In this document: positions 50,474-62,344 of the stretch, piece by piece
Layout: each line of letters opens with the position of its first letter
Numbering within the stretch: the first letter of the stretch is position 1
Assembly (NCBI RefSeq): GCF_014205275.1
Contig: NZ_JACHND010000001.1
Coordinates: 2,728,001-2,792,000 of the forward strand
Length of the DNA stretch: 64,000 nucleotides
Direction: 5' to 3'
DNA from: Sphaerisporangium siamense
GTDB taxonomy: Bacteria; Actinomycetota; Actinomycetes; Streptosporangiales; Streptosporangiaceae
Notes under the pieces: generated by a model
Seen by the model: the letters and a program-made list of their open reading frames with translations, nothing else
What the model was told of the DNA's origin: nothing
Databases searched by the model: none
Program-made: the position numbers and the translations under genes

Positions 50474-51460
50474 ATGACCGTTCTGGTCCGGACGACCGAT
50501 GTGGCGATGCGGGAACGCGAGGAACTCTGGCGGCACGCGGTCTCCCGATCCTTCGTCCCGCTCGACTTCGAGTTCCGCGGCGCCGACGCCTTCGCCGGCG
50601 AGATCGCCGGCGAGACGCTCGGCACCGTGATGGTCACCGAGGTGACCGCGGCGCCGCACCGCGCCGAGCGCACCGAGAAGCACATCGCCCGCTCCGACGA
50701 GGCCGGGTTCTACAAGCTGAGCCTCCCCACCAGCGGGCGCGTGCGGATCGCCCAGGACGGGCGCGAGGCCCCGCTGCTGCCCGGCGAGATCGCGATCTAC
50801 GACACCAGCCGGCCCTACCAGGTCACCTTCGACGGCACCTGCCGGGTGATCATGGTCATGTTCCCGCACCGCGAGCTGCGCCTGCCCGGCAACGCGATGC
50901 GCGAGGTCACCGCCCGGCGGGTCTCCGGCAGGCGCGGGCTCGGCGGCGTGGTCTCGCCCATGCTGGTGAACCTGGCCGGCCACATCGACGAGGTCGGCGA
51001 CTCCCACCCGATGCGGCTCGCCGACAACGTCGTCGACCTGATCGGCACGCTGTACGCCTCCCTGCTCGGCGAGCGCGCCGACGCCACCGACTCGATGCGC
51101 ATGCTGCTCAACCGCGCCAAGATGTTCATCGCGCGGCACCTCGACGACCCCGCCCTCGGGCCCGAGGCGATCGCCGCGGCCTGCTACGTGTCCACCGGCT
51201 ACCTGCACAAACTGTTCCGCGCCGAGGGCATGTCGGTGGGGCGCTACATCCGCGAGCGGCGCCTGGAGCAGTGCCGCCGCGACCTGCTCGACCCCGGCTC
51301 GCGTGAGATCGCCGTCAGCGCCATCGGCGCCCGCTGGGGCTTCGTCGACGCCGCGCACTTCAGCAGGGTGTTCAAGGCCAGCTACGGCCTCGCGCCGCGC
51401 GAGTACCGGCTCAGCCGGGACCTGGTCCCCTGCGAGCGGATGACCGCCGACGTCCTCTAG
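50474..51460 (+). CDS. AraC-family regulator (FeaR-like)
   Basis: 328 residues. The N-terminal ~200 residues resemble the AraC-binding-like (FeaR-type) sensor domain (WRHAVSRSFVPLDF, FYKLSLPTSGRVRI, DTSRPYQVTF). The C-terminus carries two AraC helix-turn-helices (LGPEAIAAACYVSTGYLHKL and AVSAIGARWGFVDAAHFSRV, then YGLAPREYR). ATG 50474 has GGAGGTG 6 nt upstream. FeaR in E. coli activates aromatic amine catabolism (tynA, feaB). Position between ALDH and SDR-MoaF-GMC genes suggests it controls both. Confidence 0.9.
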   Translation: MTVLVRTTDVAMREREELWRHAVSRSFVPLDFEFRGADAFAGEIAGETLGTVMVTEVTAAPHRAERTEKHIARSDEAGFYKLSLPTSGRVRIAQDGREAPLLPGEIAIYDTSRPYQVTFDGTCRVIMVMFPHRELRLPGNAMREVTARRVSGRRGLGGVVSPMLVNLAGHIDEVGDSHPMRLADNVVDLIGTLYASLLGERADATDSMRMLLNRAKMFIARHLDDPALGPEAIAAACYVSTGYLHKLFRAEGMSVGRYIRERRLEQCRRDLLDPGSREIAVSAIGARWGFVDAAHFSRVFKASYGLAPREYRLSRDLVPCERMTADVL

Positions 51461-51598
51461 CGCCCCGGATCCGGACCTGGCGCCTTGACTCTGACTGTTC
51501 GCAACTTGTCGGCGAGTGCACCGATATGTGCCGAACCGTCGCGCCGCCCGGCACGCCTTCCCTACGGTTCCGGTAGGTCGACGGAGGGGCAGTACGTG

Positions 51599-52420
51599 AT
51601 GGATCTTGGCCGGTTCTCGGGAAAGGTCGCGCTGGTCACCGGCGCGGGCACCGGCATCGGCGCCGCGGTGAGCAGGCGCCTGGTCGCGGAGGGCGCCGCG
51701 GTCGTGCTGTGCGGCAGGCGCGCGGCGCCGCTGCACGAGCTGGCGGGCGAGCTGGGCGACCGGGCGGCCGTCGTGTCCGGCGACGCCGCCGAGACCGCCG
51801 ACGTCCGCGCCGCGGTCGCCGCGGCGGTGGACCGGTTCGGCGGGCTGGACGTGGTGGTCGCCAACGCGGGCGGGCACCGGCCGGGCACGGCGCTGGAGAC
51901 CGGCGACGACGACTGGCACTACACCCTGCGGATCAACCTCGACACCGCGTTCGTCACCGTCCGCGAGGCGTTGCCGCGGCTCATGGAGCGCCGCGGCGCC
52001 GTGGTCGTGGTGTCCTCGATCGCCGGGCTGTTCGCCGGGCCGGGCGTCGCCGGCTACGTCACCACCAAGCACGCGCTCATCGGGCTGACCCGCTCGCTCG
52101 CGCGCGACTACGGCCGCCACGGCGTGCGCGTCAACGCGGTCTGCCCGGGCTGGGTGCGCACGCCGATGGCCGACGAGGAGATGGACGCGCTCGGCGAGAT
52201 GCACGGCATCGACAGGGAGGCCGCGTACGCCCTCGCCACCAAGGACGTCCCGCTGCGGCGCGCGGCCGAGTCCGACGAGATCGCCTCCGTCGTCGCGTTC
52301 CTCGCGAGCCGCGACGCCTCGGCGATGACCGGCTCCGTGGTGGTGGCCGACTGCGGCGCCACCTGCGTCGACCTGCCCACCCTGGCCTTCGAGCCCCTGG
52401 ACCCGGAGATCGCCCCGTGA
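51599..52420 (+). CDS. Short-chain dehydrogenase/reductase
   Basis: 273 residues, classical SDR. Cofactor motif TGAGTGIG (about 14-21), NAG in VVVANAGG, catalytic Ser in VVSSIAG and YVTTK for the Tyr-Lys pair, then NAVCPGWVRTPM. Probably NAD(H)-dependent since no basic residue directly follows the second strand except in CGRR. In Klebsiella the MoaF gene is preceded by moaE, also an SDR, so this pair mirrors that order. ATG 51599 has GGAGGGG 9 nt upstream; GTG 51596 is equally possible. Stop overlaps moaF by 4 nt. Confidence 0.9.
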   Translation: MDLGRFSGKVALVTGAGTGIGAAVSRRLVAEGAAVVLCGRRAAPLHELAGELGDRAAVVSGDAAETADVRAAVAAAVDRFGGLDVVVANAGGHRPGTALETGDDDWHYTLRINLDTAFVTVREALPRLMERRGAVVVVSSIAGLFAGPGVAGYVTTKHALIGLTRSLARDYGRHGVRVNAVCPGWVRTPMADEEMDALGEMHGIDREAAYALATKDVPLRRAAESDEIASVVAFLASRDASAMTGSVVVADCGATCVDLPTLAFEPLDPEIAP

Positions 52421-53202
52421 CGGCGTCCCAGCCTTTCTCCGTGGACGCGGATCCAGGGGACGGGGTCACCGGCGACCTCGCCGGCAACCGCCTGCCGCGC
52501 ACCGACCGGCTCGCCGGCCGCGAGCTGCGGATCGCCGAGGAAGCCTCAGACGACCTCGTGCTGCGGTTCAGGACCGGCGAAACCGTCGAGTGGCGGCGCG
52601 GCGCGCGGAGCGGCGAGGACTGGTACGAGGCCGTCGAGGTCCGGCTCGGCGTGTGGTTCCTCACCCTCCGCCGCGGGGACGAGCCGCGGCACGCCGACGT
52701 GCTCGTCGTGCGCGAGGACACCGGCAGGACGCTGCGCGTCGCCTCCGACGTCGCGCCCGAGCCGACGCCCGGGGAGCCGCGGGTGGGCCAGACCTTCACG
52801 CCGGGAACGCTCGCCGGCGTGGAGGTGTCCGGCGCCGAGCCGGCCCCGACCCGCGACCTCATCGGCTGGCGGGCCCAGTATCATTACGGCCCCGGCCTCC
52901 TGTACGAGCACGTGTACCTGAACAGCGAGCGGTACGCCTGGCAGTGCCTGGCCGGCGCGCAGCGCGGCCAGGGCGACGTGGACCTCGCCGCCACCTGGTC
53001 CCTCGGCGACGGCCTGTACGTCTTCACGTTCCGCGAGTTCCTCATCCCGGTCGCCACCACCTGGCTGTACGACCTCGACGCGATGCGCACCACCGGCACG
53101 TTCCTCGCCCTCGGCCCGGACGACACGGTGGCCTGCGGCGGAGGCGGGGCGTTCATCACCGAGCTCGGCCGGGTCGCCTATCCCGACGAGCAACCGGTGT
53201 GA
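52417..53202 (+). CDS. moaF: MoaF family protein
   Basis: 261 residues, two lipocalin-like halves. The C-terminal half carries the characteristic strings YHYGPGLLYEHVYLNSERYA, WQCLAGAQRGQGD and DGLYVFTFREFLIPV of MoaF. The name comes from the monoamine regulon of Klebsiella aerogenes, not molybdenum cofactor synthesis. The biochemical role is unsettled; binding or isomerising a small hydrophobic intermediate is possible given the beta-barrel fold. GTG 52417 overlaps the SDR stop (GTGA), and its own stop overlaps the next ATG (TGATG). Confidence 0.85.
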   Translation: MTASQPFSVDADPGDGVTGDLAGNRLPRTDRLAGRELRIAEEASDDLVLRFRTGETVEWRRGARSGEDWYEAVEVRLGVWFLTLRRGDEPRHADVLVVREDTGRTLRVASDVAPEPTPGEPRVGQTFTPGTLAGVEVSGAEPAPTRDLIGWRAQYHYGPGLLYEHVYLNSERYAWQCLAGAQRGQGDVDLAATWSLGDGLYVFTFREFLIPVATTWLYDLDAMRTTGTFLALGPDDTVACGGGGAFITELGRVAYPDEQPV

Positions 53203-54713
53203 TGACCATGACAGAGACGCCGCGTGCCGCCGATGTGGTCGTCGTCGGCGCGGGGACCGCGGGCTGCGTCGCCGCCCGGCGGCTGCTCGACGCCGGCGCC
53301 ACGGTCCTGCTGGTCGAGGCCGGGCCGGACGGCACGGACAACCAGGCCATCTCCGACCCCGCGCGCATGCACGAACTGTGGGACTCCGACGTCGACTGGG
53401 GATACCGCACCGTCCCCCAGGCGCACGCGCACAACCGCCGGCTGCACCTGCCCCGCGGGCGGGTGGTGTCGGGGTCGCACGCGCTCAACGCGATGATCTG
53501 GGTGCGCGGCCACCGGGCCGACTACGACACCTGGGCGTATCTCGGCAACCCCCGGTGGTCGTGGGCCGACGTCGAACCGGTGTTCCGGCGCGTCGAGGCC
53601 GAGCACGGCGGCCTGCTGGCCGTGCTGCGCGACTACGAGCCCGACCCGGTGCAGCGCGCGATCGTCGAGGCCGCGGTGCAGGCCGGCGTGCCGTTCGACG
53701 ACGACTACAACGACGGGTCGCCCGACGGCGTGTCGTTCATGCGGTTCACCATCCGCGACGGGCGGCGGCTGACGACGGCCGGCGCCTACCTCGGGCCGGT
53801 GCGCGACCACCCGCGCCTGCGCGTGCTGACCGGAGCGCACGTGCGGCGGCTGCTGTTCGAGGGCACGCGCTGCACCGGCGTCGAGTACGTGCGGGACGGG
53901 GCCGCCGGGCGCGTCCGGGCGGACCAGCACGTCGTGGTCGCCGCCGGCGCGATCGGCTCGCCCGCGCTGCTCCAGCGGTCCGGCGTCGGCGATCCCCTGA
54001 CGCTGCGCCCCCTGGGCATCGACGTGGTGGCGGCGCTGCCGGGCGTGGGCCGCAACCTCCAGGACCACTGGCTCGTGCCGGTCATCTTCGGCACCGCCCG
54101 CCCGCCCGGCGTCCCCCGCGGCCTGCCCACCACGCAGAGCCACCTGTTCGCGCGCAGCCGGCCCGAGCTGCCCGTCCCGGACCTGCAACCCCTCCATTTC
54201 GGGGCGCCGCTGTACGCGGACTGGATGTCCGGTCCCGCCGACGGCGTCTCGCTGATGGCCGGCCTGGTCCGCCCCGCGAGCCGCGGCCGGGTCACCATCG
54301 CCGGCGCCGACCCCGGCCTCGCGCCGCTGATCGACCCGCGGGTGCTGTCGTCGCGCGCCGACCTGGACGCGCTGGCCGCGGCGGTGGAGCTGTGCCGGGA
54401 GATCGGCGCGCGGCCGGCGCTGCGCGCCGAGTGGGGCGCCACCGAGCTGTACCCGGGCACGCTCGGCGCCACCCGCGAGCTGCTGGACGACTACATCCGC
54501 GAGACCGTGGTCACCTACCACCACCAGTCCGGCACGTGCGCGATGGGCGGGCACGAGGAGGCCGTCGTGGACGAGGAGCTGGCCGTGCACGGCGTCGAGG
54601 CGCTGCGCGTCGCCGATGCCTCGGTCATGCCGACCGTGACGACGGGCAACACCAACGCCCCGACCGCGATGATCGCCGAGCGGGCCGCCGAGTTCCTGGT
54701 CAAGCGGCTGTAG
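53202..54713 (+). CDS. GMC-family FAD oxidoreductase
   Basis: 503 residues. N-terminal FAD-binding VVVGAGTAGCVAARRL, GMC signature region LPRGRVVSGSHALNAMIWVR, GAIGSPALLQRSG, and C-terminal active-site His in YHHQSGTCAMG and Asn in TGNTNAPTAMIAERAA. Such enzymes (choline dehydrogenase-like) oxidise alcohols to aldehydes with FAD. The product could feed the divergent aldehyde dehydrogenase. ATG 53202 overlaps the MoaF stop by one base. It converges with the drug exporter gene (14-bp overlap). Confidence 0.92.
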   Translation: MTMTETPRAADVVVVGAGTAGCVAARRLLDAGATVLLVEAGPDGTDNQAISDPARMHELWDSDVDWGYRTVPQAHAHNRRLHLPRGRVVSGSHALNAMIWVRGHRADYDTWAYLGNPRWSWADVEPVFRRVEAEHGGLLAVLRDYEPDPVQRAIVEAAVQAGVPFDDDYNDGSPDGVSFMRFTIRDGRRLTTAGAYLGPVRDHPRLRVLTGAHVRRLLFEGTRCTGVEYVRDGAAGRVRADQHVVVAAGAIGSPALLQRSGVGDPLTLRPLGIDVVAALPGVGRNLQDHWLVPVIFGTARPPGVPRGLPTTQSHLFARSRPELPVPDLQPLHFGAPLYADWMSGPADGVSLMAGLVRPASRGRVTIAGADPGLAPLIDPRVLSSRADLDALAAAVELCREIGARPALRAEWGATELYPGTLGATRELLDDYIRETVVTYHHQSGTCAMGGHEEAVVDEELAVHGVEALRVADASVMPTVTTGNTNAPTAMIAERAAEFLVKRL

Positions 54714-55943
54714 CGTCCCGCGCCGGAGCCTCGGGTCCGGCCTCGCGGCGGCCCGGGATCGCGATGAACCGGTAGGCCGCCCAGGCCATGGACCGGGAGA
54801 TCGCTATCCCGCACGTCATGGCGACCGCGCTCGCGCCGCCGAGCGAGGCGGCCGGCGCGAGCAGGGCTCCCAGCAGGAAGCCGCTGCTGCCGAGCAGCGC
54901 CGCGGCCGTCCCCGCGTTGGCGGAGTGGCGGACGAGCGCGAGCGCCGTCGCGTTCGGCGAGGCCAGCCCGCCGGTCGCGACGGTCAGGAACAGGGCGGGC
55001 AGGAACACCGCCAGCGGCGCGTGCAGCAGCGCGGCGACCAGGCAGAACACCCCCGTGCCCGCGGCGATCAGCGCCCCGCCGACCAGCAGTGGTTCCGGCC
55101 GCAGGCGGCGCAGCAGCAGCGCGTTCGCGTACCCGCTCAGCATCAGGCCGACCGAGTTGACGCCGAAGATGAACGAGAACGCCTGCGGGCTCACGCCGTA
55201 GCCGCCTTCGAGCACGAACGCGCTGACCGAGATGTAGATGAACAGCGCGGCCCCGCCGACGCTCGACCCGAGCGCGCAGCCGACGAAGACCCGGTCGCGG
55301 ACCACCGAGGTGAAGCCCTCGCGGACGCGCCGCAGCCCGCCGACGTGCCGCAGCTCCGGCCGTAGCGTCTCGGGCAGCGCGGTCACCGCGACCAGCAGCA
55401 GCACCGAGATCGCGCCGAGCGTGACGAAGATGCCGCGCCAGTCCGTCACGTACAGCAGTTGCCCGCCCAGCACCGGCGCCACGATGGGCGCGATGCCGCC
55501 GACGAGCATCAGCAGGGACAGGATGCGCGCCATCCGCTGCCCCTCGTACATGTCGCGGACCATCGCGCCGACGATCACCGTGCCGGCCGACCCGGCCAGC
55601 CCTTGCAGCAGGCGCAGGACGTTCAGCGCGGCCATCGAGGGGGCCACGGCGCACAGCAGCGACACGACCGCGTACATCGCCACGCCGACGAACAGCGGAC
55701 GCTTGCGCCCGATCCGGTCGCTGAGCGGGCCGATGAAGAGCTGGCCGGTCGCCAGGCCGATCAGGCACATGGAGATGCTCCACTGCGCCGCGCTGTCGGA
55801 GGCGTGGAGCTGCCGGGCCAGGTCGGGCAGCGCGGGCAGGTACAGGTCGATCGACAGCGGGCCGAACGTCGACAGCGCGCCCATGACGAGGAGCAGGCGG
55901 CGGGTGGGCCGCGCCGGAACGGAACCGGCGGAATGGATCTCGC

Positions 55944-55947
<4 letters not shown>
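54700..55947 (-). CDS. Bcr/CflA-family MFS drug efflux transporter
   Basis: 415 residues, about 12 membrane helices. Typical opening LLLVMGALSTFGPLSIDLYL and the MFS loop GPLSDRIGRKRPL between helices 2 and 3. Motif-C-like GGIAPIVAPVLGG in helix 5 indicates a drug:H+ antiporter (Bcr/CflA). GTG 55947 overlaps the stop of the fused peptide-transport ATPase gene by 4 nt, so it is co-translated with an importer, an odd pairing. It is the last gene of the five-gene operon starting at 61977. Confidence 0.9.
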
Positions 55948-58231
<2,284 letters not shown>

Positions 58232-58235
<4 letters not shown>

Positions 58236-59155
58236 CGGCGCCGCAGCCTTACCTCGACGGCGTCCCGCACGCCGTCCCCGATGAAGTTCACCGCCACGAC
58301 GACGAAGATGATCGCCAGTCCGGGCGGGTAGATCAGCCACCAGTCGTTGGTGTAGATGAAGTTCACGCCGTTGTTGAGCATGCCGCCCCAGTCGGTGGCG
58401 GGCGGTGAGATGCCGAGGCCCAGGAAGCCGAGGTAGGCGACCACGAGGATCGCGTCGGCCACCTGGAAGGTCGCGTTGACGATCACGGTGCCGGCGACGT
58501 TGGGCATGATGTGCCGCAGCACCGCGCGCCAGGACGTGCCGCCCATGACCCGCACGGCCTGGACGTACTCGCGCACCCGCAGCGACAGCGATTCCCCGCG
58601 CACCAGGCGTGAGGTGATCAGCCACGCGGTCAGCCCGAAGACGAAGATCATCATCCCCATGCTGGGCTTGACGATCGTGACCAGCACCAGCAGCAGGAAC
58701 AGCGCCGGGATGGCGAGCAGCGCGTCGACGACGCGCATCATCACCGTGTCGACCAGCCCGCCGAAGAACCCGGCGACCGCGCCCCACAGGGTGCCGATGA
58801 CGGTCGAGATGGCCGCCGCCGCGAACCCGATCGTCAGCGAGACCTGGCCGCCGGCCATCAGCCGTCCGAGCTGGTCGTACCCGGCCTGGTCGGTGCCGAG
58901 CGGGTGCCCCGGCGTGCCGGGCGCCAGGTTGACGGACGCGAGGTCGGTGTTGATCTGGTTGGTCCGGTAGACCAGCGGCCCCAGGAAGCAGAACAGCAGC
59001 GCCGCCACCAGGATCACCAGGCCCGCCACCGCGAGCCGGTTCTCCAGGAACGCCTCCAGGCCGAGACGCCACATGCTCTTGGGCCTGCCGCCGGGCAGCT
59101 CCTCCGCCGCGGTGACGGCGCGCGGCGTCACTTCACTGTCGTCGTGGACGCTCAT
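58232..59155 (-). CDS. Peptide ABC transporter permease (OppC-type)
   Basis: 307 residues, about six membrane helices. N-terminal OppC segment ([20 protein letters not shown]) and [20 protein letters not shown] are diagnostic. The EAA loop is [20 protein letters not shown]. Forms the heterodimeric channel with the OppB-type permease. ATG 59155 overlaps that gene's stop by 4 nt (ATGA), and its own stop overlaps the ATPase start. Confidence 0.92.
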
Positions 59156-60102
59156 CCGGCCAACCGCACCCTCGGGTCGAGTACCGCGTAACAGATGTCG
59201 GCGACGAGGTTGCCGGCGACGGTGGCGACCGCCGTCACCAGGACGACGGCGAGCTCGATCGGATAGTCCGACGCCTGCGCCGCCTGCCAGAACAGCAGCC
59301 CCATGCCGGGGAAGTTGAACAGCGACTCGGCGATCAGCGCGCCGGCGAACAGCGCCGGCAGCGAGAGGCCGAGCAGCGTCACGATCGGGATGATCGCGTT
59401 GCGGAGCACGTGGCGGGTCATCACGCGAAGGCCGGAACAGCCTTTCGCCTGCGCCGTGCGCACGTACTCCTGGCCGATGTTGTCCAGCACCGACGACCTC
59501 ATGTACCGCGCCCCGATGGCGATGCCCGACAGCGACAGCACGATGATCGGCAGGATCATCGAGCGGAAGTCGGCGAACAGCCCGGCGACGCTGTCGGTCT
59601 GCGGGGCCTGCGGCGGGAAGATCTCCAGTTGCTGGGAGAACAGGGAGATGAGCACGATGCCGAGGAAGAACGACGGGGCGGCGTAGAAGACGAACGCCGC
59701 CCACGTCGCCGCGTAGTCGAACGTCCTGCCCCGCCGCACGGCCTGGTAGATGCCGACCGGCACCGAGATCGCCACCGTGAGGGCCAGGGCCAGGAGGTTG
59801 AGCACCAGCGTCTTCGGCAGCCGGTCGGCGATCAGGGCGCCGACCGACTGGTTGAGCTTGTAGGAGAAGCCGAAGTCGCCGGTGGCCCAGTTGCGGAGCA
59901 TGCGGAAGTACTGCACCATCGCCGGGGCGTCGAGCCCGTTGGCCTTGTTGAACTCGCGGATCTGCTCCGCCGTCGCCTTCGCCCCGATGATCGCCCGCGC
60001 GGGCCCGCCGGGCAGTTGGTGGAGCAGGACGAAGACGACGACGGTGACCACCAGGACCACGAAGACCGCCTGGCCGATCCGCCGCACGAGGTAGCCGAGC
60101 AT
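59152..60102 (-). CDS. Peptide ABC transporter permease (OppB-type)
   Basis: 316 residues, six membrane helices. MLGYLVRRIGQAVFVVLVVT and LPGGPARAIIG are typical of OppB/DppB. The EAA loop is QEYVRTAQAKGCSGLRVMTR and the end is [16 protein letters not shown] 60102 has AAGGAAG about 4 nt upstream. It lies 39 bp after the binding-protein gene. Confidence 0.93.
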   Translation of the reverse strand: MLGYLVRRIGQAVFVVLVVTVVVFVLLHQLPGGPARAIIGAKATAEQIREFNKANGLDAPAMVQYFRMLRNWATGDFGFSYKLNQSVGALIADRLPKTLVLNLLALALTVAISVPVGIYQAVRRGRTFDYAATWAAFVFYAAPSFFLGIVLISLFSQQLEIFPPQAPQTDSVAGLFADFRSMILPIIVLSLSGIAIGARYMRSSVLDNIGQEYVRTAQAKGCSGLRVMTRHVLRNAIIPIVTLLGLSLPALFAGALIAESLFNFPGMGLLFWQAAQASDYPIELAVVLVTAVATVAGNLVADICYAVLDPRVRLAG

Positions 60103-60141
60103 TGACTTCCTTCTACTCGTGGGGGCAGGACGCGACGCCGG

Positions 60142-61977
60142 TCACTCGAAGTACCAGTCCTCGGGGCTGAGGAAGCTGTACGGGTTGGACGGCAGGTACC
60201 CCTTCAGGCCCTTGGCGTAGGCGGTCACGCCCGCGCCGAACGGCGTCCAGATGCCGGGCAGCTTCTTGGAGGCGGCGGCCGCGTAGTCGAGCATGGCCTG
60301 GTCGCCGGTCTCCTCGTGGGTGGCCTTGATCAGCTTGTCGAGCTCGGGGTCGCCGAAGCTGCCGAAGTTCGCGCCGGCTCCGCTCCCGAAGATCATCTCG
60401 CCGCCGGGGTAGTACACGTAGTACCAGCCGCCCGCAGACATCGCCCATGTGCACGAGGGTCCCGAGCAGGGCACGACCGTGCCCGAGAGGACGTTGCCGG
60501 GCATGGGGTGCAGCGAGATGTCGATCCCGGCCTTGCCGGCGTTCGACTTCAGCGCCTGGGCGTAGGTGTCCTGCGACACCTGGCCGGCGAAGTACAGGAA
60601 CTCGAAGCTCAGCTTCTGCCCCTGCTTGACGCCCTCACCGCACTCGCCCGCCCCGGTGCCGGGCTTCGCGCAGGTCGAGGCGCCGCCGGGGACCACGGTC
60701 CAGCCGTTGTCGGACAGGTACTTCTTCGCCGCCTCGATGTCGAACGGGTAGGCGTAGTTCTTCTGCGCGTCCGGCACCCACTTGCTGTCCGGGTACAGGG
60801 GCACCGGCCCGGTCGTCTCCACGCCGTAGCCCTTGTAGATGGCCTTCAGCAGCGCCTTCTGGTCGACGGTGGAGGCGAGGGCCTGGCGGAAGTACTGCTG
60901 CTTGAAGACGGGGCCGAGCGTCGGGTTGTTGTAGTTGAGCACCAGGAAGCTGATGCCGTACCCGGGGAAGCCCGGGACCATGTCGTAGGAGTTCTTGATC
61001 GGGTTGGACCCCGGCTGCAGCGGGTCGCCCCCTTCGGGCTTGTCGCCCGGCAGCGCGTTGGCCGGGATGTAGCCCACGTCGAGGGTCTGCCCGGCGCGCA
61101 GCACGTTGTACTCGGCCGAGTCGCTGGTGAACGGCACGTAGACGAACTGCTTGATCTTCGGCTTGTCCGGGCCGGAGTACTTGTCGTTCGGCACCAGCGT
61201 CACGTTGCCCGTGGTGTCGAAGCTCTTCAGCCGCCAGGGCCCGTTCACCACCTGCCACAGCGGGTTGGTGGCGTACGACGGCAGGTCCTTCGCCTGCGCC
61301 AGCAGGTGGTCGTACACCGGCGGGCAGCCGTCCTCGGAGGTCGAGCACGTGCCCTTCTTCCCGGGGCCGGTGACGTTCCACGCCTCGGGGAACGGGAAGA
61401 TCTGGCTGAGCTGGGCGAAGGTGTACCAGTCGGTGTTGTACGCCTTGTCCAGCGTGAGCACGACGGTCTTCTCGTCGGTGGCCTTGGCCGCGGCGATGTT
61501 GTCGGGGATGTAGCCGGGCACGTAGATGCCGAGCTTGCTCTTCTGGGACTTGGCCATGTTGATCCAGAAGAGGACGTTCTGCGCGCTGAGCGGCGTGCCG
61601 TCCGACCAGTTGTACGGCTTGAGCTTGATCGTCACGGTCTTGCGGTCCGCGCTGTACTGCGGCAGCTCGGCGATGCTCTTGTCGGGGTTGATGACCGTCT
61701 TGCCGTCCTTGCCGAACCAGTACAGCGGCCGGAACATCAGTTCCTGGAACGGCAGGTTCACCGGCGTCAGGTGCGCCGGGTCGGGGAACGGCCAGATCCA
61801 GTTCGGCGGGGAGCCGGGCGGCAGGGCGTACTTGACGACTCCCGCCTTTGCGCCGGGCGCCTTCGCGGCACCGCCGCCGCCGCCATTCGAATTAGAGGTG
61901 CTGCACGCGGTCGCGACTATCATCAGGAGTGCGGCCGACGCGATGAGCATTCGTCGATGGAGCTTTATTCGATTCAC
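60142..61977 (-). CDS. Peptide ABC transporter substrate-binding lipoprotein
   Basis: 611 residues. Lipoprotein signal with lipobox VATAC (Cys25), then a Gly/Ser/Asn linker. The remainder is the family 5 (OppA/DppA) solute-binding fold: LPQYSADRKTVTIKLKPYNW SDGTPLSAQN is the classical SBP_bac_5 signature, and VVLTLDKAYNTDWYTF and FRQALASTVDQKALLKAIYK follow. It captures peptides or related solutes outside the membrane. GTG 61977 has AAAGGGG 7 nt upstream. First gene of the opp-MFS operon. Confidence 0.93.
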   Translation of the reverse strand: MNRIKLHRRMLIASAALLMIVATACSTSNSNGGGGGAAKAPGAKAGVVKYALPPGSPPNWIWPFPDPAHLTPVNLPFQELMFRPLYWFGKDGKTVINPDKSIAELPQYSADRKTVTIKLKPYNWSDGTPLSAQNVLFWINMAKSQKSKLGIYVPGYIPDNIAAAKATDEKTVVLTLDKAYNTDWYTFAQLSQIFPFPEAWNVTGPGKKGTCSTSEDGCPPVYDHLLAQAKDLPSYATNPLWQVVNGPWRLKSFDTTGNVTLVPNDKYSGPDKPKIKQFVYVPFTSDSAEYNVLRAGQTLDVGYIPANALPGDKPEGGDPLQPGSNPIKNSYDMVPGFPGYGISFLVLNYNNPTLGPVFKQQYFRQALASTVDQKALLKAIYKGYGVETTGPVPLYPDSKWVPDAQKNYAYPFDIEAAKKYLSDNGWTVVPGGASTCAKPGTGAGECGEGVKQGQKLSFEFLYFAGQVSQDTYAQALKSNAGKAGIDISLHPMPGNVLSGTVVPCSGPSCTWAMSAGGWYYVYYPGGEMIFGSGAGANFGSFGDPELDKLIKATHEETGDQAMLDYAAAASKKLPGIWTPFGAGVTAYAKGLKGYLPSNPYSFLSPEDWYFE

Positions 61978-62344
61978 TGAGAGCCCCTTTCCCTGCTACG
62001 CCGGGGAAGAGGGCGGGACACCGCCCAACCCGTGTCAGCGGCCCCATGTGGGGGGTTCCCAGAAGGTATCGCGGATCGTATACGACATCAATAGACGGTA
62101 TTTCATGTGTCACTCGCGACGGCCGAGATGTCATTAACGGCGGAATATGCTGGATATCGGCCGATGGTCCGTGGAATTACGGGCGCGTGCGTCTTCCGGC
62201 CGGGCTCAGTGACACATTAGGTGACGCCGATGCCTTGACCGGACGGCAAACTGTATATCAAATGGTATACGATTTTTGAGAGCTCTCCGCGTGGCGGCGA
62301 CCCGCTCGCGGGCCGCTCACCGCGATTCCGCCGAGGAGTCCCCG
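61978..62344. promoter_or_regulatory. Divergent control region, opp operon and methyltransferase
   Basis: 367 bp without a supported gene, clearly AT-rich. TCGTATACGA (62076-62085) is a perfect palindrome adjoining a minus-strand TTGATG (62086-62091), a possible -35 for the opp operon. For the plus strand, TTGACC (62235-62240), 17 bp, TCAAAT (62258-62263) is a fair promoter. GTATACGA recurs at 62265-62272, on its expected start site. A shared regulator for both directions is suggested. Confidence 0.45.

Noticed and set aside
52417-53202. MoaF considered as molybdenum cofactor biosynthesis, linked to moeZ
   Set aside because: The name derives from the monoamine regulon; context (SDR, AraC, ALDH) fits that and moeZ is 32 kb away.
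53202-54713. GMC oxidoreductase considered as the PQQ-dependent dehydrogenase
   Set aside because: It has an FAD-binding GAGTAG motif and GMC active-site His/Asn; no PQQ propeller (W-docking) motifs.
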